Under the pieces are notes generated by a model. That model ran no database searches. It was given only the letters and a program-made list of their open reading frames with translations, and was not told where the DNA came from. From Rubripirellula sp. (GTDB taxonomy: Bacteria > Planctomycetota > Planctomycetia > Pirellulales > Pirellulaceae), in the NCBI GenBank assembly GCA_029245125.1, contig JAQWPZ010000177.1, positions 25,728 to 89,727 on the forward strand: 64,000 nucleotides of DNA, in the 5' to 3' direction. Within the stretch, counting starts at the first letter, position 1. The number at the start of each line of letters is the position of its first letter. Positions 28,091-35,963 of this stretch are shown in pieces. Both the position numbers and the translations under genes were made by a program.

Positions 28091-28516
28091 ATGGCTAAGC
28101 AAGTAACCGGTCAAGCAAAATTTCAAGTTCCCGGTGGGCAAGCGACCCCGGCACCTCCAGTCGGTACTTCGTTGGGTAAGTACGGGGTCAATCTGGGCCA
28201 ATTCGTTCAGGCCTTTAACGACCGGACCAAGGAATACAACGGCACTCCGATCCCCGTCATCGTGACGGTTTATAATGACCGTAGTTTCGACTTCATCACC
28301 AAGAGCCCACCAGCTGCTTCGATGTTGAAGCAAGCCGCTGGAATTGCCAAAGGGAGTGGTGTGCCGAATAAGGACAAGGTTGCGACCGTGACCCGCGATC
28401 AGTGCGCGGAAATCGCCGAGAAGAAGATGGCTGACCTCAACGCGCGAAGCATTGACCAAGCCGTTCGGATGATCGAGGGCACCGCCCGCAGCATGGGCAT
28501 TGAAGTCGAAGGCTGA
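28091..28516 (+). CDS. rplK: 50S ribosomal protein L11
   Basis: L11 is part of the ribosomal GTPase-associated centre and binds 23S rRNA. The 141-residue protein has the [22 protein letters not shown]-terminal region, with PPxG motif, and the C-terminal RNA-binding domain ending [12 protein letters not shown]. It follows nusG as in other bacteria. Unusually, rplA, rplJ, rplL and rpoB do not follow; the next 766 bases hold no gene. Only a tandem repeat separates it from that gap, so the classical operon is broken here. Confidence 0.97.
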   Translation: MAKQVTGQAKFQVPGGQATPAPPVGTSLGKYGVNLGQFVQAFNDRTKEYNGTPIPVIVTVYNDRSFDFITKSPPAASMLKQAAGIAKGSGVPNKDKVATVTRDQCAEIAEKKMADLNARSIDQAVRMIEGTARSMGIEVEG

Positions 28517-29282
28517 GCGAGCCTGATCGCCGGCCGGAGCATCTGATCGCCGGCCGGAGCACCTCATCGCCGGACCGTTGCTAGAAAAATTGGAGGGTCG
28601 AACTGCGGCTCGATTCGCTTGTCCCTTTCTTTGTTGGGACTCCAGGTCTGTAGCTCAAGCCGAGGTGGTGCGGTTCGTGATGGATACGTCGAGCCCTTCA
28701 TCGCGACGGCTCTATTGCTGATTCATTTAAGCATGGCATCGTCTGTGCTAATTCTTCTCAGCTGATTCTTAAATCCTCTGTCACGAATCGATGACGCTGT
28801 TGCGAATCGATAATCCCTTCCATGCAGAAGGTTATCGTGCCAGCGGTCAGGTGTAGGTGCCGTCGTTCGCGGTTGCTAATTCGGTCGGATTCTAACCGTT
28901 CGATTCGATTCAGAAGGTGTGTGTGTGCAATCGCTCGCCCGTGAGTCGGTTCGGTCGTTGACCAGGGTTGAGAAGCCCAATGGAATAAAGCGATTCCATT
29001 ACGCGGGTATCGTCGGTTTGGCGCCGCCTTCACTTTCGTTTTCAACGGCAACTACTCGGGAGCATGTGGTGTTACGAAAGAGGGGTGGCCTGAATTGAAG
29101 TGGGCCTTGGGTTCTAGGTCTGGGAACAGCAGCGGGTTTTGTGCATTCTGGTTGGTCTGCATTGATTGGGCGGTTTGGGGGGGGTTGACTCTGTAATACC
29201 GGTTGTTCATTCTTGAATCTCGTCAGATGGGTGGTATCTCGCTCATCCCCAATGATTTTCCCATCCTGAAAGGACAGATTCC
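28517..29282. other. Long gap after rplK
   Basis: This 766-bp stretch begins with a 20-bp tandem repeat (28521-28577). I see no gene in the rest; a 97-residue minus-strand frame at 28758-29051 lacks coding character. A G-rich tract lies near 29170-29190. The promoter for the small secreted protein at 29283 must lie at the right end. Confidence 0.55.
28521..28577. repeat. 20-bp tandem repeat just after rplK
   Basis: Two full 20-bp units of the form NNCTGATCGCCGGCCGGAGC lie at 28521-28540 and 28541-28560, with a third diverged partial unit to 28577. The array begins five bases after the rplK stop. Each unit contains a CCGGCCGG palindrome. Confidence 0.93.
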
Positions 29283-29651
29283 ATGATTCGTCTTACCTTT
29301 GCTCTTTGCTTGGCATTCGCTTTTTGTTTCGTTGGTTCGAACGCCGATGCAGCAGAGCCAGCCGATTCTGGTGTTTCTCAGTCGACTCTTTCGGCAATGG
29401 GCCTTGGTGGTATGCAAACCATCGACCGCGCTGAGTCCTCGGAGATTCGTGGACAGGGATCCGTAACTTGGGGTCGATCTTACTCGCGAACGACGATTCG
29501 GATCTTCGGAAGTACGTTTAGAAGCGGTAGCACGAACGGATACCGCAACAGTTTCCCAAATTTCTCCGCTGGCGGATCGTTTTCCTACTCGAACTCGTCA
29601 TTTTCGCCGTTCATTTATGGCGGTGGATTCTCGATTGCTGGTGGATTTTAG
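29283..29651 (+). CDS. Small secreted Gly/Ser/aromatic-rich protein
   Basis: This 122-residue protein has a clear signal peptide (MIRLTFALCLAFAFCFVGSNADA) and an AAAGGA ribosome-binding site. After it comes LSAMGLGGMQTIDRAESSEIRGQG, and then about 65 residues of low-complexity Ser, Gly, Phe, Tyr and Asn (FSYSNSSFSPFIYGGGFSIAGGF at the end). I believe the MGL-x-G...IRG(Q/K)G pattern recurs in planctomycete secreted proteins, but this is from memory. The composition suits a self-assembling or surface-sticky polymer subunit. A strong terminator follows, so it is monocistronic. A link to the C39 peptidase 2.9 kb downstream is a hypothesis only. Confidence 0.72.
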   Translation: MIRLTFALCLAFAFCFVGSNADAAEPADSGVSQSTLSAMGLGGMQTIDRAESSEIRGQGSVTWGRSYSRTTIRIFGSTFRSGSTNGYRNSFPNFSAGGSFSYSNSSFSPFIYGGGFSIAGGF

Positions 29652-30076
29652 TTGAAGCGGAGGCAAGTTCAGCCTCAGGCAAACATCACGATGCAGTTGA
29701 AGCCGGTTCTTTGAACCGGCTTTTTTCGTTTTTCGAGTCACGAGTCCACCGCATCTTGGATGCCAGCGACAAGAGGTTCAGTTAGACCGATTCTCTGCAT
29801 CGATCTTGTATTTGGGTTTGTCGTGTTGCTGCGTTTCATTTCGGATCACTCTGTCATACGTCTTGTTCCCGATCTGTCGCCCCTCCGTATTTCTTTGTCT
29901 CTCATTCCGCCGATGTTCCGATCCAACCGCATAGACGGGATTCTGTCTTTGATTGCCGTTATAGCAATCGATGCATGGAATGACGTCGCGTTTTGAAATT
30001 GGAAGCTTAGCGAAACCGGGGCCGCAACTGTGAAGGCGCGGATGGTTTTATAAACACTTACGGATGAGTAAGAGAA
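29652..30076. other. Intergenic region with terminator
   Basis: This stretch contains the terminator at 29701-29726. A 78-residue hydrophobic plus-strand frame (29760-29996) has no ribosome-binding site and is not called. No other feature is visible. Confidence 0.55.
29701..29726 (+). terminator. Rho-independent terminator after the small secreted protein
   Basis: AGCCGGTTC at 29701-29709 pairs perfectly with GAACCGGCT at 29713-29721 around TTT, followed by a T-run. This is a strong intrinsic terminator. Confidence 0.93.
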
Positions 30077-31144
30077 ATGAGAAAAAATCTCGCTTTTGCA
30101 GTGTGCCTGTTGTGGATGACAAGCAGCTCATTGCTTCATGCTGATGAAACTTGCGATACCGATTGGTGTTCAGCAGGTTGTGATTCAGCCCCTTCGTTTT
30201 TTTCCGGCAACGGATGTAGTAAAGGTTTGTACCTCGGAGTCGAGGCAACGTACTTGGCACCGCTATACGACGAGTCCCTCGCAACGTTCTCGTTGATTGA
30301 TTTTGGTGCTGGGGTGCAGGTGATTTTGCAATCGGAATTTGGGACAGCAGAAGAGCTGACCGGTGCTCCGCGAATTGTGTTTGGCTACGCAGGGAATAAC
30401 GGTCTCGGGGTTCAAGCCCGCTACTGGGAATTAACGAGTTCTGCCAGTCAGAATGATATCCCCGATCCAATCGCAGGAAGTCAGTTTCAGGTATTGGGTG
30501 GTGAGGACCGTTTCAATGCATACACGATCGACCTGGAACTGACCAAAGCTTTTTGTCACCACGGTTGGGACATGATGGGCACATTCGGTGTGCGACATGG
30601 AAGCATCGACCACCAACGGGCCGAGCAAGCTGTCGGTGCTGTCGAATTCGCTGCTGACCAGTTTGATGTGTTTTCGATGGGAGCCCAAACTGGCGAAGAA
30701 TTTCATGGTACCGGTTTGACCTTTAGTTTGTCGGGATTGAAATCGATCAAGCCTTGTCGAGGATTAGCTTTTTACTCGTCGGCACGCGGTTCGACTCTGT
30801 GGGGATCGGCCGAAACCCTCGCAGTGACTTATTCGAACGTTACCACGCCGGTGGGCGGTGGAGGCAGCATCGATGGTGGGATCGACACGAATGACGTGAC
30901 AATGTTCATTGGTGAAATCGGGGCGGGTCTGCAGTGGTCGCACTGTGCCAACAGCTACAGCGGTCGGATGTTTGCCCGAGCTGGTGTTGAGTACCAGTAT
31001 TGGGGCGCATCGGATGGTTACGCACTCACTCAGTCTTCATCAGGTACCGCGCCGGGGGTCAGTGACGGAACTGTCACTGCCTTGGGTGGTAGCCAAGAAA
31101 CCCACCTGATCGGTTTGGCCCTCATGGCTGGCTACGCGTGGTAG
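30077..31144 (+). CDS. Outer-membrane beta-barrel protein, Lpg1974-like
   Basis: This 355-residue protein has signal peptide MRKNLAFAVCLLWMTSSSLLHA. A short cysteine-rich segment follows (CDTDWCSAGC), then alternating strands such as KGLYLGVEATYLAP, PRIVFGYAGNNGLGVQARYWEL, YTIDLELTKAF and GMFARAGVEYQYWGASDGY-like sequence. The chain ends LMAGYAW with a terminal aromatic, as outer-membrane proteins do. The pattern fits the Lpg1974 pore-forming family, which is expanded in planctomycetes. It may be a porin or structural envelope protein. Its stop is 214 bases before the next barrel gene, with a weak hairpin between. Confidence 0.7.
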   Translation: MRKNLAFAVCLLWMTSSSLLHADETCDTDWCSAGCDSAPSFFSGNGCSKGLYLGVEATYLAPLYDESLATFSLIDFGAGVQVILQSEFGTAEELTGAPRIVFGYAGNNGLGVQARYWELTSSASQNDIPDPIAGSQFQVLGGEDRFNAYTIDLELTKAFCHHGWDMMGTFGVRHGSIDHQRAEQAVGAVEFAADQFDVFSMGAQTGEEFHGTGLTFSLSGLKSIKPCRGLAFYSSARGSTLWGSAETLAVTYSNVTTPVGGGGSIDGGIDTNDVTMFIGEIGAGLQWSHCANSYSGRMFARAGVEYQYWGASDGYALTQSSSGTAPGVSDGTVTALGGSQETHLIGLALMAGYAW

Positions 31145-31358
31145 AAACCGGTGGTTACACCGATTCGTTGACTTGCCGCAGTGGAAAAGTTGCCACGCTT
31201 ACGCGGCACAGGTTTGGTGCAGCATAAATCGTTGCGCGCAGAGGAACGGCAGCGGTGATGGTCGGTCAGCCAGCTTATCCCCGCAAAAATTGGTTTCGTA
31301 AAATTTCGCGACCAATCTCTTGAAACTTCAGCCCCTCAGGGAAGAGGAAACTCGCAAG

Positions 31359-32543
31359 ATGTACGATTCTCAAAACAGGCGATGCCTCGTCATCGCGACA
31401 CTTCTATTTGTAAGCATGCCGCTTGGGTTTGGGACGGTCGCGGAAGCAAGAGAGCCCAGTACGGGATTTGATAGTGCACCGATCGGTAGTGCTTTCCCGC
31501 GTAGCTTGGCACTGGATGATGTCTTCTACTTCCAGCCTGGCGACGAGGCTGCTGGCGAAAATCGGCTCACCCAAATTTCGCTTGCACGGCGGCAGGCCCT
31601 CGGTCCGCAATTGGAAAATCCTCCGGCGGGCATCGCAGACCTGCCTGAGCCCATTGCCGCTGCCTCGGTTGGTCAAGGTGCGTCGGCATCGGGCGCGACC
31701 GAATCTCCGATCGAAAGATATGGAGAAGCGCCGGTGGATCGCTCTCGTCAATTCCTGCGCAGCGTAAGCCCACTGCTTCGTCCTGGGCAGTGGCAATTTG
31801 ACTACGGCTTGGTTTACGCACTTCAAGAATTCAATTTTCCCGTTTTGATTGGTGCGAATCCTGCGCGTGCTGATTTGCGTTCGCGGGCCTTATTCGTTCC
31901 GCTGGCCGTGCGGTATGGATGGAATCGGCGAACCCAGTTATTTGCGAATTTGCCTGTCGGTTGGGCGAATACTGAGCTCGCCACGCCGGTCGTTGATGAT
32001 GACAGCGGCAAGGGCGGCCTTGGCGATTGTACTTTTGGAATAACGCGTTTGCTGCATCAGAATTCATGCAACGGTCAGACATTGATCGGCACACTTCGCG
32101 CTGTTGCACCGACAGGTACAGAGGCTAGTCCGCTTGTCTTGACGGGGGCGGGACTTGGGAACGGTGTTTGGCGGATGGGTGGGGACTTGCTGGTGGTGCG
32201 TTCACTCGATCCATGTGTGCTGTTTTATGGAGCGGGATACACCTACAGCTTTCAAAGAGATTTTGACGGCGTTCAAGTCGAACTCGGGCATGAGTTTCAA
32301 TACAACTTCGGACTCGGTTTTGCCGCCAATGAACGGGTCACCCTAAGTACTGCTTTCCTAGGTAGTTACATCACTGAGACCCGGTTCAATGATCAGTTGG
32401 TTCCGAATTCGGATCAGGAGCCACTTCGCATCCGGTTGGCGGCAACCATCGCACAGAACTGCCGAATCGTAGAGCCCTTCGTGAACTTTGGATTGACCGA
32501 AACCGCACCCGCAGCAGAATTGGGGATCGTATGGACACGGTAA
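31359..32543 (+). CDS. Outer-membrane beta-barrel transporter-like protein
   Basis: This 394-residue exported protein has signal region CLVIATLLFVSMPLGFGTVAEA. About 130 residues rich in Pro, Ala and Ser follow, without strand character. From about residue 140 the chain has strongly alternating beta strands (WQFDYGLVYALQEFN, FVPLAVRYGWNRRTQLFANLPVGW, FYGAGYTYSFQRDF, QYNFGLGFAANERVTLSTAFLG), like the MetA-pathway/phenol barrel family. The start at 31359 has GAGG eleven bases upstream; an in-frame TTG lies at 31320. It overlaps the C39-type peptidase gene by 13 bases, so the two are translationally coupled. FapF, a channel for amyloid secretion, has the same partner type. That analogy is inference. 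Confidence 0.68.
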   Translation: MYDSQNRRCLVIATLLFVSMPLGFGTVAEAREPSTGFDSAPIGSAFPRSLALDDVFYFQPGDEAAGENRLTQISLARRQALGPQLENPPAGIADLPEPIAAASVGQGASASGATESPIERYGEAPVDRSRQFLRSVSPLLRPGQWQFDYGLVYALQEFNFPVLIGANPARADLRSRALFVPLAVRYGWNRRTQLFANLPVGWANTELATPVVDDDSGKGGLGDCTFGITRLLHQNSCNGQTLIGTLRAVAPTGTEASPLVLTGAGLGNGVWRMGGDLLVVRSLDPCVLFYGAGYTYSFQRDFDGVQVELGHEFQYNFGLGFAANERVTLSTAFLGSYITETRFNDQLVPNSDQEPLRIRLAATIAQNCRIVEPFVNFGLTETAPAAELGIVWTR

Positions 32544-33244
32544 TGGAGACCGGCTTTCGTCGGCGGTTCGTTTCATTCGCGGTGATTGCACTCTTGGGAT
32601 TTTGTGGGGCCGCGTCCGCGCAGGTTTCGCTTTCACAGCGGAGTGTTGTTCGTGATCCTTCCTTTCGTATTGCGAAGCCAGTCAAAAGTTGGCGTGAGAT
32701 CAAAACGGAAGGGATTGTGATGCAGCAACGCGATTATTCTTGCGGTGCGGCAGCACTGGCAACGTTGTTGCGTTTCTATTGGGGCCATCGTATCAATGAG
32801 GCGATGGTGCTGGATGTCATAGAGCAGCAGTTGTCGCCGGAAGAGTTGAAAGAACGGGAAAGTTCGGGACTCAGCATGGCGGACATCAAGGAAGCGGCGG
32901 TCGAACTGGGCTACCAGGCGACGGTCGGAAAGGTGAGCTTCGAGGACCTCACCGGCAGCAAGGTTCCCGTGGTTGTCGTCATCAACTTGGGTGGGCAGAA
33001 TCACTTCGTGGTGTTTCGCGGTGTGGCTGCTGGCTGTGTTTTTCTGGCCGATCCGTTGCGCGGGAATCTGCGGATCACGGAGAGTTCCTTTCAAAACAGT
33101 TGGCAGGAAAACGCCGTACTCGTCGCCGCACCCAAGGGTGAGACCCAATCCGAGCGTTCGCAACTTGCGATCAAGCCCGCCGAACTCTATCGAGGCAGCC
33201 TGAATCGACAAGTGATCCGACGCGCGACTTCGGCAGGGTTCTGA
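32531..33244 (+). CDS. Secreted C39-family cysteine peptidase (FapD-like)
   Basis: This 237-residue protein has a signal peptide (FVSFAVIALLGFCGAASA) and a stand-alone C39 peptidase domain. QQRDYSCGAAALATLL supplies the oxyanion Gln and catalytic Cys, NHFVVFRGV the His, and ADPLRGN the Asp. The middle segment, GLSMADIKEAAVELGYQA, is also typical of FapD-type enzymes. C39 domains usually cut after double-glycine leaders inside ABC exporters; here the domain is free and periplasmic. It overlaps the barrel gene upstream by 13 bases. GGGGAT six bases before ATG 32531 supports that start; ATG 32543 is an alternative. Confidence 0.85.
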   Translation: MDTVMETGFRRRFVSFAVIALLGFCGAASAQVSLSQRSVVRDPSFRIAKPVKSWREIKTEGIVMQQRDYSCGAAALATLLRFYWGHRINEAMVLDVIEQQLSPEELKERESSGLSMADIKEAAVELGYQATVGKVSFEDLTGSKVPVVVVINLGGQNHFVVFRGVAAGCVFLADPLRGNLRITESSFQNSWQENAVLVAAPKGETQSERSQLAIKPAELYRGSLNRQVIRRATSAGF

Positions 33245-33711
33245 TGCATTTCCGTGCGGTGGCGTCAGCCACCACGACTGAGATGCTTGTCGTCAAGGGA
33301 GTTAGACGCTCCAATCATTTGCGAAACTCGCAATTTCACTCCAGCATTCATCGTTGGAAATGCGATCCGGTCATCGAAAATCAGACATGGTTTTCGATGA
33401 CCGAGGTTCAGGGATTATTCTTGCTCGCTGCAAGCTGCCTGTCTTGATTCGAATCCAATAGGCGATGAGTCATGCCCCTGTTGCCACGCCGTTCTGCCGC
33501 GTGAATTCGGTGGATACGGGTCGCAATACGGAACCATGCGTATCGCAAGCTTGCAAGCAGTGCAGCGCTCGTGGTCTGCTTGGTGGGCTATTCTAGGCAG
33601 GACGGTTGTCGGGCGTATCGCGTTGAATCCCTTGTGTGGGACATTCGTTTGGCGAAGTGATGGATTTTGAGATGCTGCAGTTCGCTGTTTGCAGAATGCG
33701 TCAGATGGGAA
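33245..33711. other. Convergent intergenic region with strong hairpin
   Basis: This 467-bp gap lies between the C39 peptidase and the convergent glycosyltransferase. It contains a perfect 12-bp inverted repeat at 33369-33402. No gene is supported; a 67-residue frame that starts over the peptidase stop is spurious. Confidence 0.6.
33369..33402. repeat. Perfect 12-bp inverted repeat
   Basis: GGTCATCGAAAA at 33369-33380 and TTTTCGATGACC at 33391-33402 are exact inverted copies around a ten-base loop. The 3' arm begins with four T residues rather than ending in them, so it is not a standard terminator for the peptidase, though it could act symmetrically. A protein-binding site is possible. Confidence 0.8.
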
Positions 33712-35136
33712 TCAAGCTGCCTTGCGATGATTTGTGTTTTTTCGTGACAGCGTAATCTTAATGACGTTGCAAGCGATATTGTCGAAATATCTTGCAAGCC
33801 TCGTTAACACCATGTTCCGCTGGCGAAAACCCAGAGGCTTCATCTTGCCAGTTTCCATTGTGATGTACTGATAGTCGTCACCCTCGGTGACCGCGAAAAC
33901 AGCAAACTTCGCTGCGTTTTCTGCATTCCCTGGGTGCAATTCGCCATTGAGTTGCTCGATCAGTTCATCGACGGATTGCGGCGTGTAAGAGACATCGAGC
34001 TGGTCGTAGTAGGAGGGGCCGAGGATGAAGGACGGTTTGCCCATCCAGCATGCTTCCAACGCGATTGTCGATCCAAAGGTAACGACGGCATCACTCCAGT
34101 CAACCAGTTCGTAGCTGTTGACGGTATCAGAGGCATAGTAGATCTGAGTGTTCGGAAGTTCTTCGATATCTTGAAAGGCGGAGGTGATGTCGCTGGAGAT
34201 GTCAGCCTGATTGGGGTGGAACCGAATACAGAAGAATGAGTCAGGTAGCGACTTGGCCAATTTTCGGATTACGGCTGCGTAGTCAGAGAACTGTGACCGC
34301 CACTGCTTTCCCAGCGACTCGAATTCATCCTGACTACTTAAAAATACCGTGATCCGCTGGTTGCTCGTTGCCGCTTTGGGTGGCGTAAACGTTCTGTTGT
34401 GGTGTTTTGCATATCGGTTTGCCGCCGGCGTTTTTCGCCGGTCAAAATAAGTTTTGGCAAGCTGCATGTCAGCGTCTTGCTGTAGGATTCTTTCTTGAAT
34501 GCGAATTCGATCATGCGGTCGATGACCGACAAAGGTGATGGGCCGACCGGAGTGAGACACTTCGAGCGTGTTGTAGGGAATGTCGTATTGCTCCGCCGCG
34601 ATCAGACAGAATCGAGAACAGCCATGTCGCCCATTGAAAACCTCGATGCGAGCAGCACCGTTTTGACGTACAAACTCTTTTAATGAAATCAGTAAGGCCA
34701 TCGAAGATTGCCAGTATCGCTGCTTGATCTTGCGGGTCAGTGAGTGCAATCGAAGATCACTGGGCAACATGCGAAAAGCAGAAATCAATCCGCTGCGAAC
34801 ACCCTCTAGCAGATCTTTCTTTTCGCCTGTGGAGAGCTGCTTGGAACTTTCCACTTGAGGGTCTCCGGATAATGAAACCAAGGGCAGGCCCAGGGCGGTC
34901 GCCGTTGTACGCACACTTGAGCGGCAGATCGCACAAGTAACTGGGCTACCCATGAAATTGACGGCGCAAGTTCCTGAGGAACTGTTGCAGTACGTCACTG
35001 TTACATCGTCCCCCGCGTCCTGAAGTTCGCGGGCACGCGCCATCGCAACTAGGGCGTTCTTGCGCCACAGTGGGTAGGCAACATGCACAATGACTTTCTC
35101 ACTCATGTGTTTTTCAGTCATGTGTTTTTCAGCCAT
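33712..35136 (-). CDS. Capsule-polysaccharide-type glycosyltransferase
   Basis: This 474-residue protein has a GT-B-like layout without signal peptide or membrane helix. The C-terminal half shows the surface-carbohydrate pattern: FHPNQAD, then SYELVDWSDAVVTFGSTIALEACWMGKPSFIL, which is the nucleotide-sugar binding region seen in capsule biosynthesis proteins. The N-terminal half has the cysteine-containing segment CAVNFMGSPVTCAICRSS. The gene faces away from the legionaminic acid cluster across an 827-bp gap and may use its product, which is inferred. The 5' end is a 15-bp tandem repeat that provides three in-frame ATG codons (35136, 35121, 35106); none has a clear ribosome-binding site, so the true start is uncertain. 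Confidence 0.65.
   Translation of the reverse strand: MAEKHMTEKHMSEKVIVHVAYPLWRKNALVAMARARELQDAGDDVTVTYCNSSSGTCAVNFMGSPVTCAICRSSVRTTATALGLPLVSLSGDPQVESSKQLSTGEKKDLLEGVRSGLISAFRMLPSDLRLHSLTRKIKQRYWQSSMALLISLKEFVRQNGAARIEVFNGRHGCSRFCLIAAEQYDIPYNTLEVSHSGRPITFVGHRPHDRIRIQERILQQDADMQLAKTYFDRRKTPAANRYAKHHNRTFTPPKAATSNQRITVFLSSQDEFESLGKQWRSQFSDYAAVIRKLAKSLPDSFFCIRFHPNQADISSDITSAFQDIEELPNTQIYYASDTVNSYELVDWSDAVVTFGSTIALEACWMGKPSFILGPSYYDQLDVSYTPQSVDELIEQLNGELHPGNAENAAKFAVFAVTEGDDYQYITMETGKMKPLGFRQRNMVLTRLARYFDNIACNVIKITLSRKNTNHRKAA
35104..35136 (-). repeat. 15-bp tandem repeat carrying start codons
   Basis: CATGTGTTTTTCAGY occurs at 35104-35118 and 35119-35133, followed by CAT. Read on the minus strand it encodes M(A/T)EKH repeated, giving three possible initiation codons 15 bases apart. 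Loss or gain of a unit would keep the frame. Confidence 0.93.
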
Positions 35137-35963
35137 GGGTCAGTGAAAGATTGGTATGAGCTGTGAACGAGCTGTGGAGATTCGTGAAGCACTCCAAGAA
35201 GCTGCTGTGGGGCCATCATCGATGGGATGCTGTTGGATAGCGATTTTGGATCGTCCCAATGGGGCTTGCAGGCCAGTTTTGCTTGGGATTTTTGACCCGT
35301 ATTGACGCTTTTGAATCGCCTTTTGAGGAATCCATGTCTGTACTGGAATTGGAAGTTGTGATGGTCTGCTTACCGTTCCAGTGCATTGGCCGCTCCAGTT
35401 GCCCAGTCTTGCTCGGGCTACCCGCGGCGTCTTGGCTTCGTAGCCATTGCAAAACGGCACTACTTTTCCGATCAAGGATGCCATAAACCAGCTCCTCGCC
35501 AACAGATTAATTTTCTGGTTACGGCAGATTTTGTCCTGGCTCGAGCGAGAACTGTTTGCTTGACCCTCGGGAGTGAATTGGAATTTGGTTGGTTCTGTTA
35601 GCGCGGCTCGGAAATCTCATCATGGTCGCTGCGATTAGAGGTTGATCACTCCTGTGGAATGAAGGTAGTTGTTTGTTGATTGTATTTTGGCGATTGATGC
35701 TTTTGCAGATTCATCAAGGTTTGGTGTCATTCGGATTCGGCTCATTGCTAGCAATCAATGTTCCTCTTGCTTTCTTGAAATCGTCTTATTCGTGAATAAA
35801 TTCGGCAATTCTGGGGTGGTCGGGTGTTGGTCGGTTCCTTTCATTTATCCACTTTTGCGTTTGCTCTTTTCGGTTGTTGGCTGTGGAGGTAAAACCGGGG
35901 TCGAGGAAGCTAGGTGTTCGCGGAGCGACACATGGATTGGCGAATCAGAGGGACAAGGAAGTC
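35137..35963. other. Divergent control region of the nonulosonic acid cluster
   Basis: This 827-bp region has no convincing gene. It lies between the glycosyltransferase and the ten-gene operon and should contain both promoters. The right half is more AT-rich than the neighbouring genes and contains the 12-bp palindrome ATTGCTAGCAAT at 35744-35755. The AAGGA ribosome-binding site for the first operon gene is at about 35955-35959. Confidence 0.55.
35744..35755. promoter_or_regulatory. 12-bp palindrome, possible operator
   Basis: ATTGCTAGCAAT is a perfect palindrome with no loop, typical in size of a dimer-binding operator half. Nothing else supports a role, and 12-bp palindromes occur by chance. 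Confidence 0.25.

Noticed and set aside
28758..29051. 97-residue minus-strand frame in the gap after rplK
   Set aside because: No ribosome-binding site, no recognisable pattern, and composition like translated non-coding DNA.
29760..29996. 78-residue hydrophobic plus-strand frame after the terminator
   Set aside because: No ribosome-binding site and no typical membrane-protein topology; likely chance.
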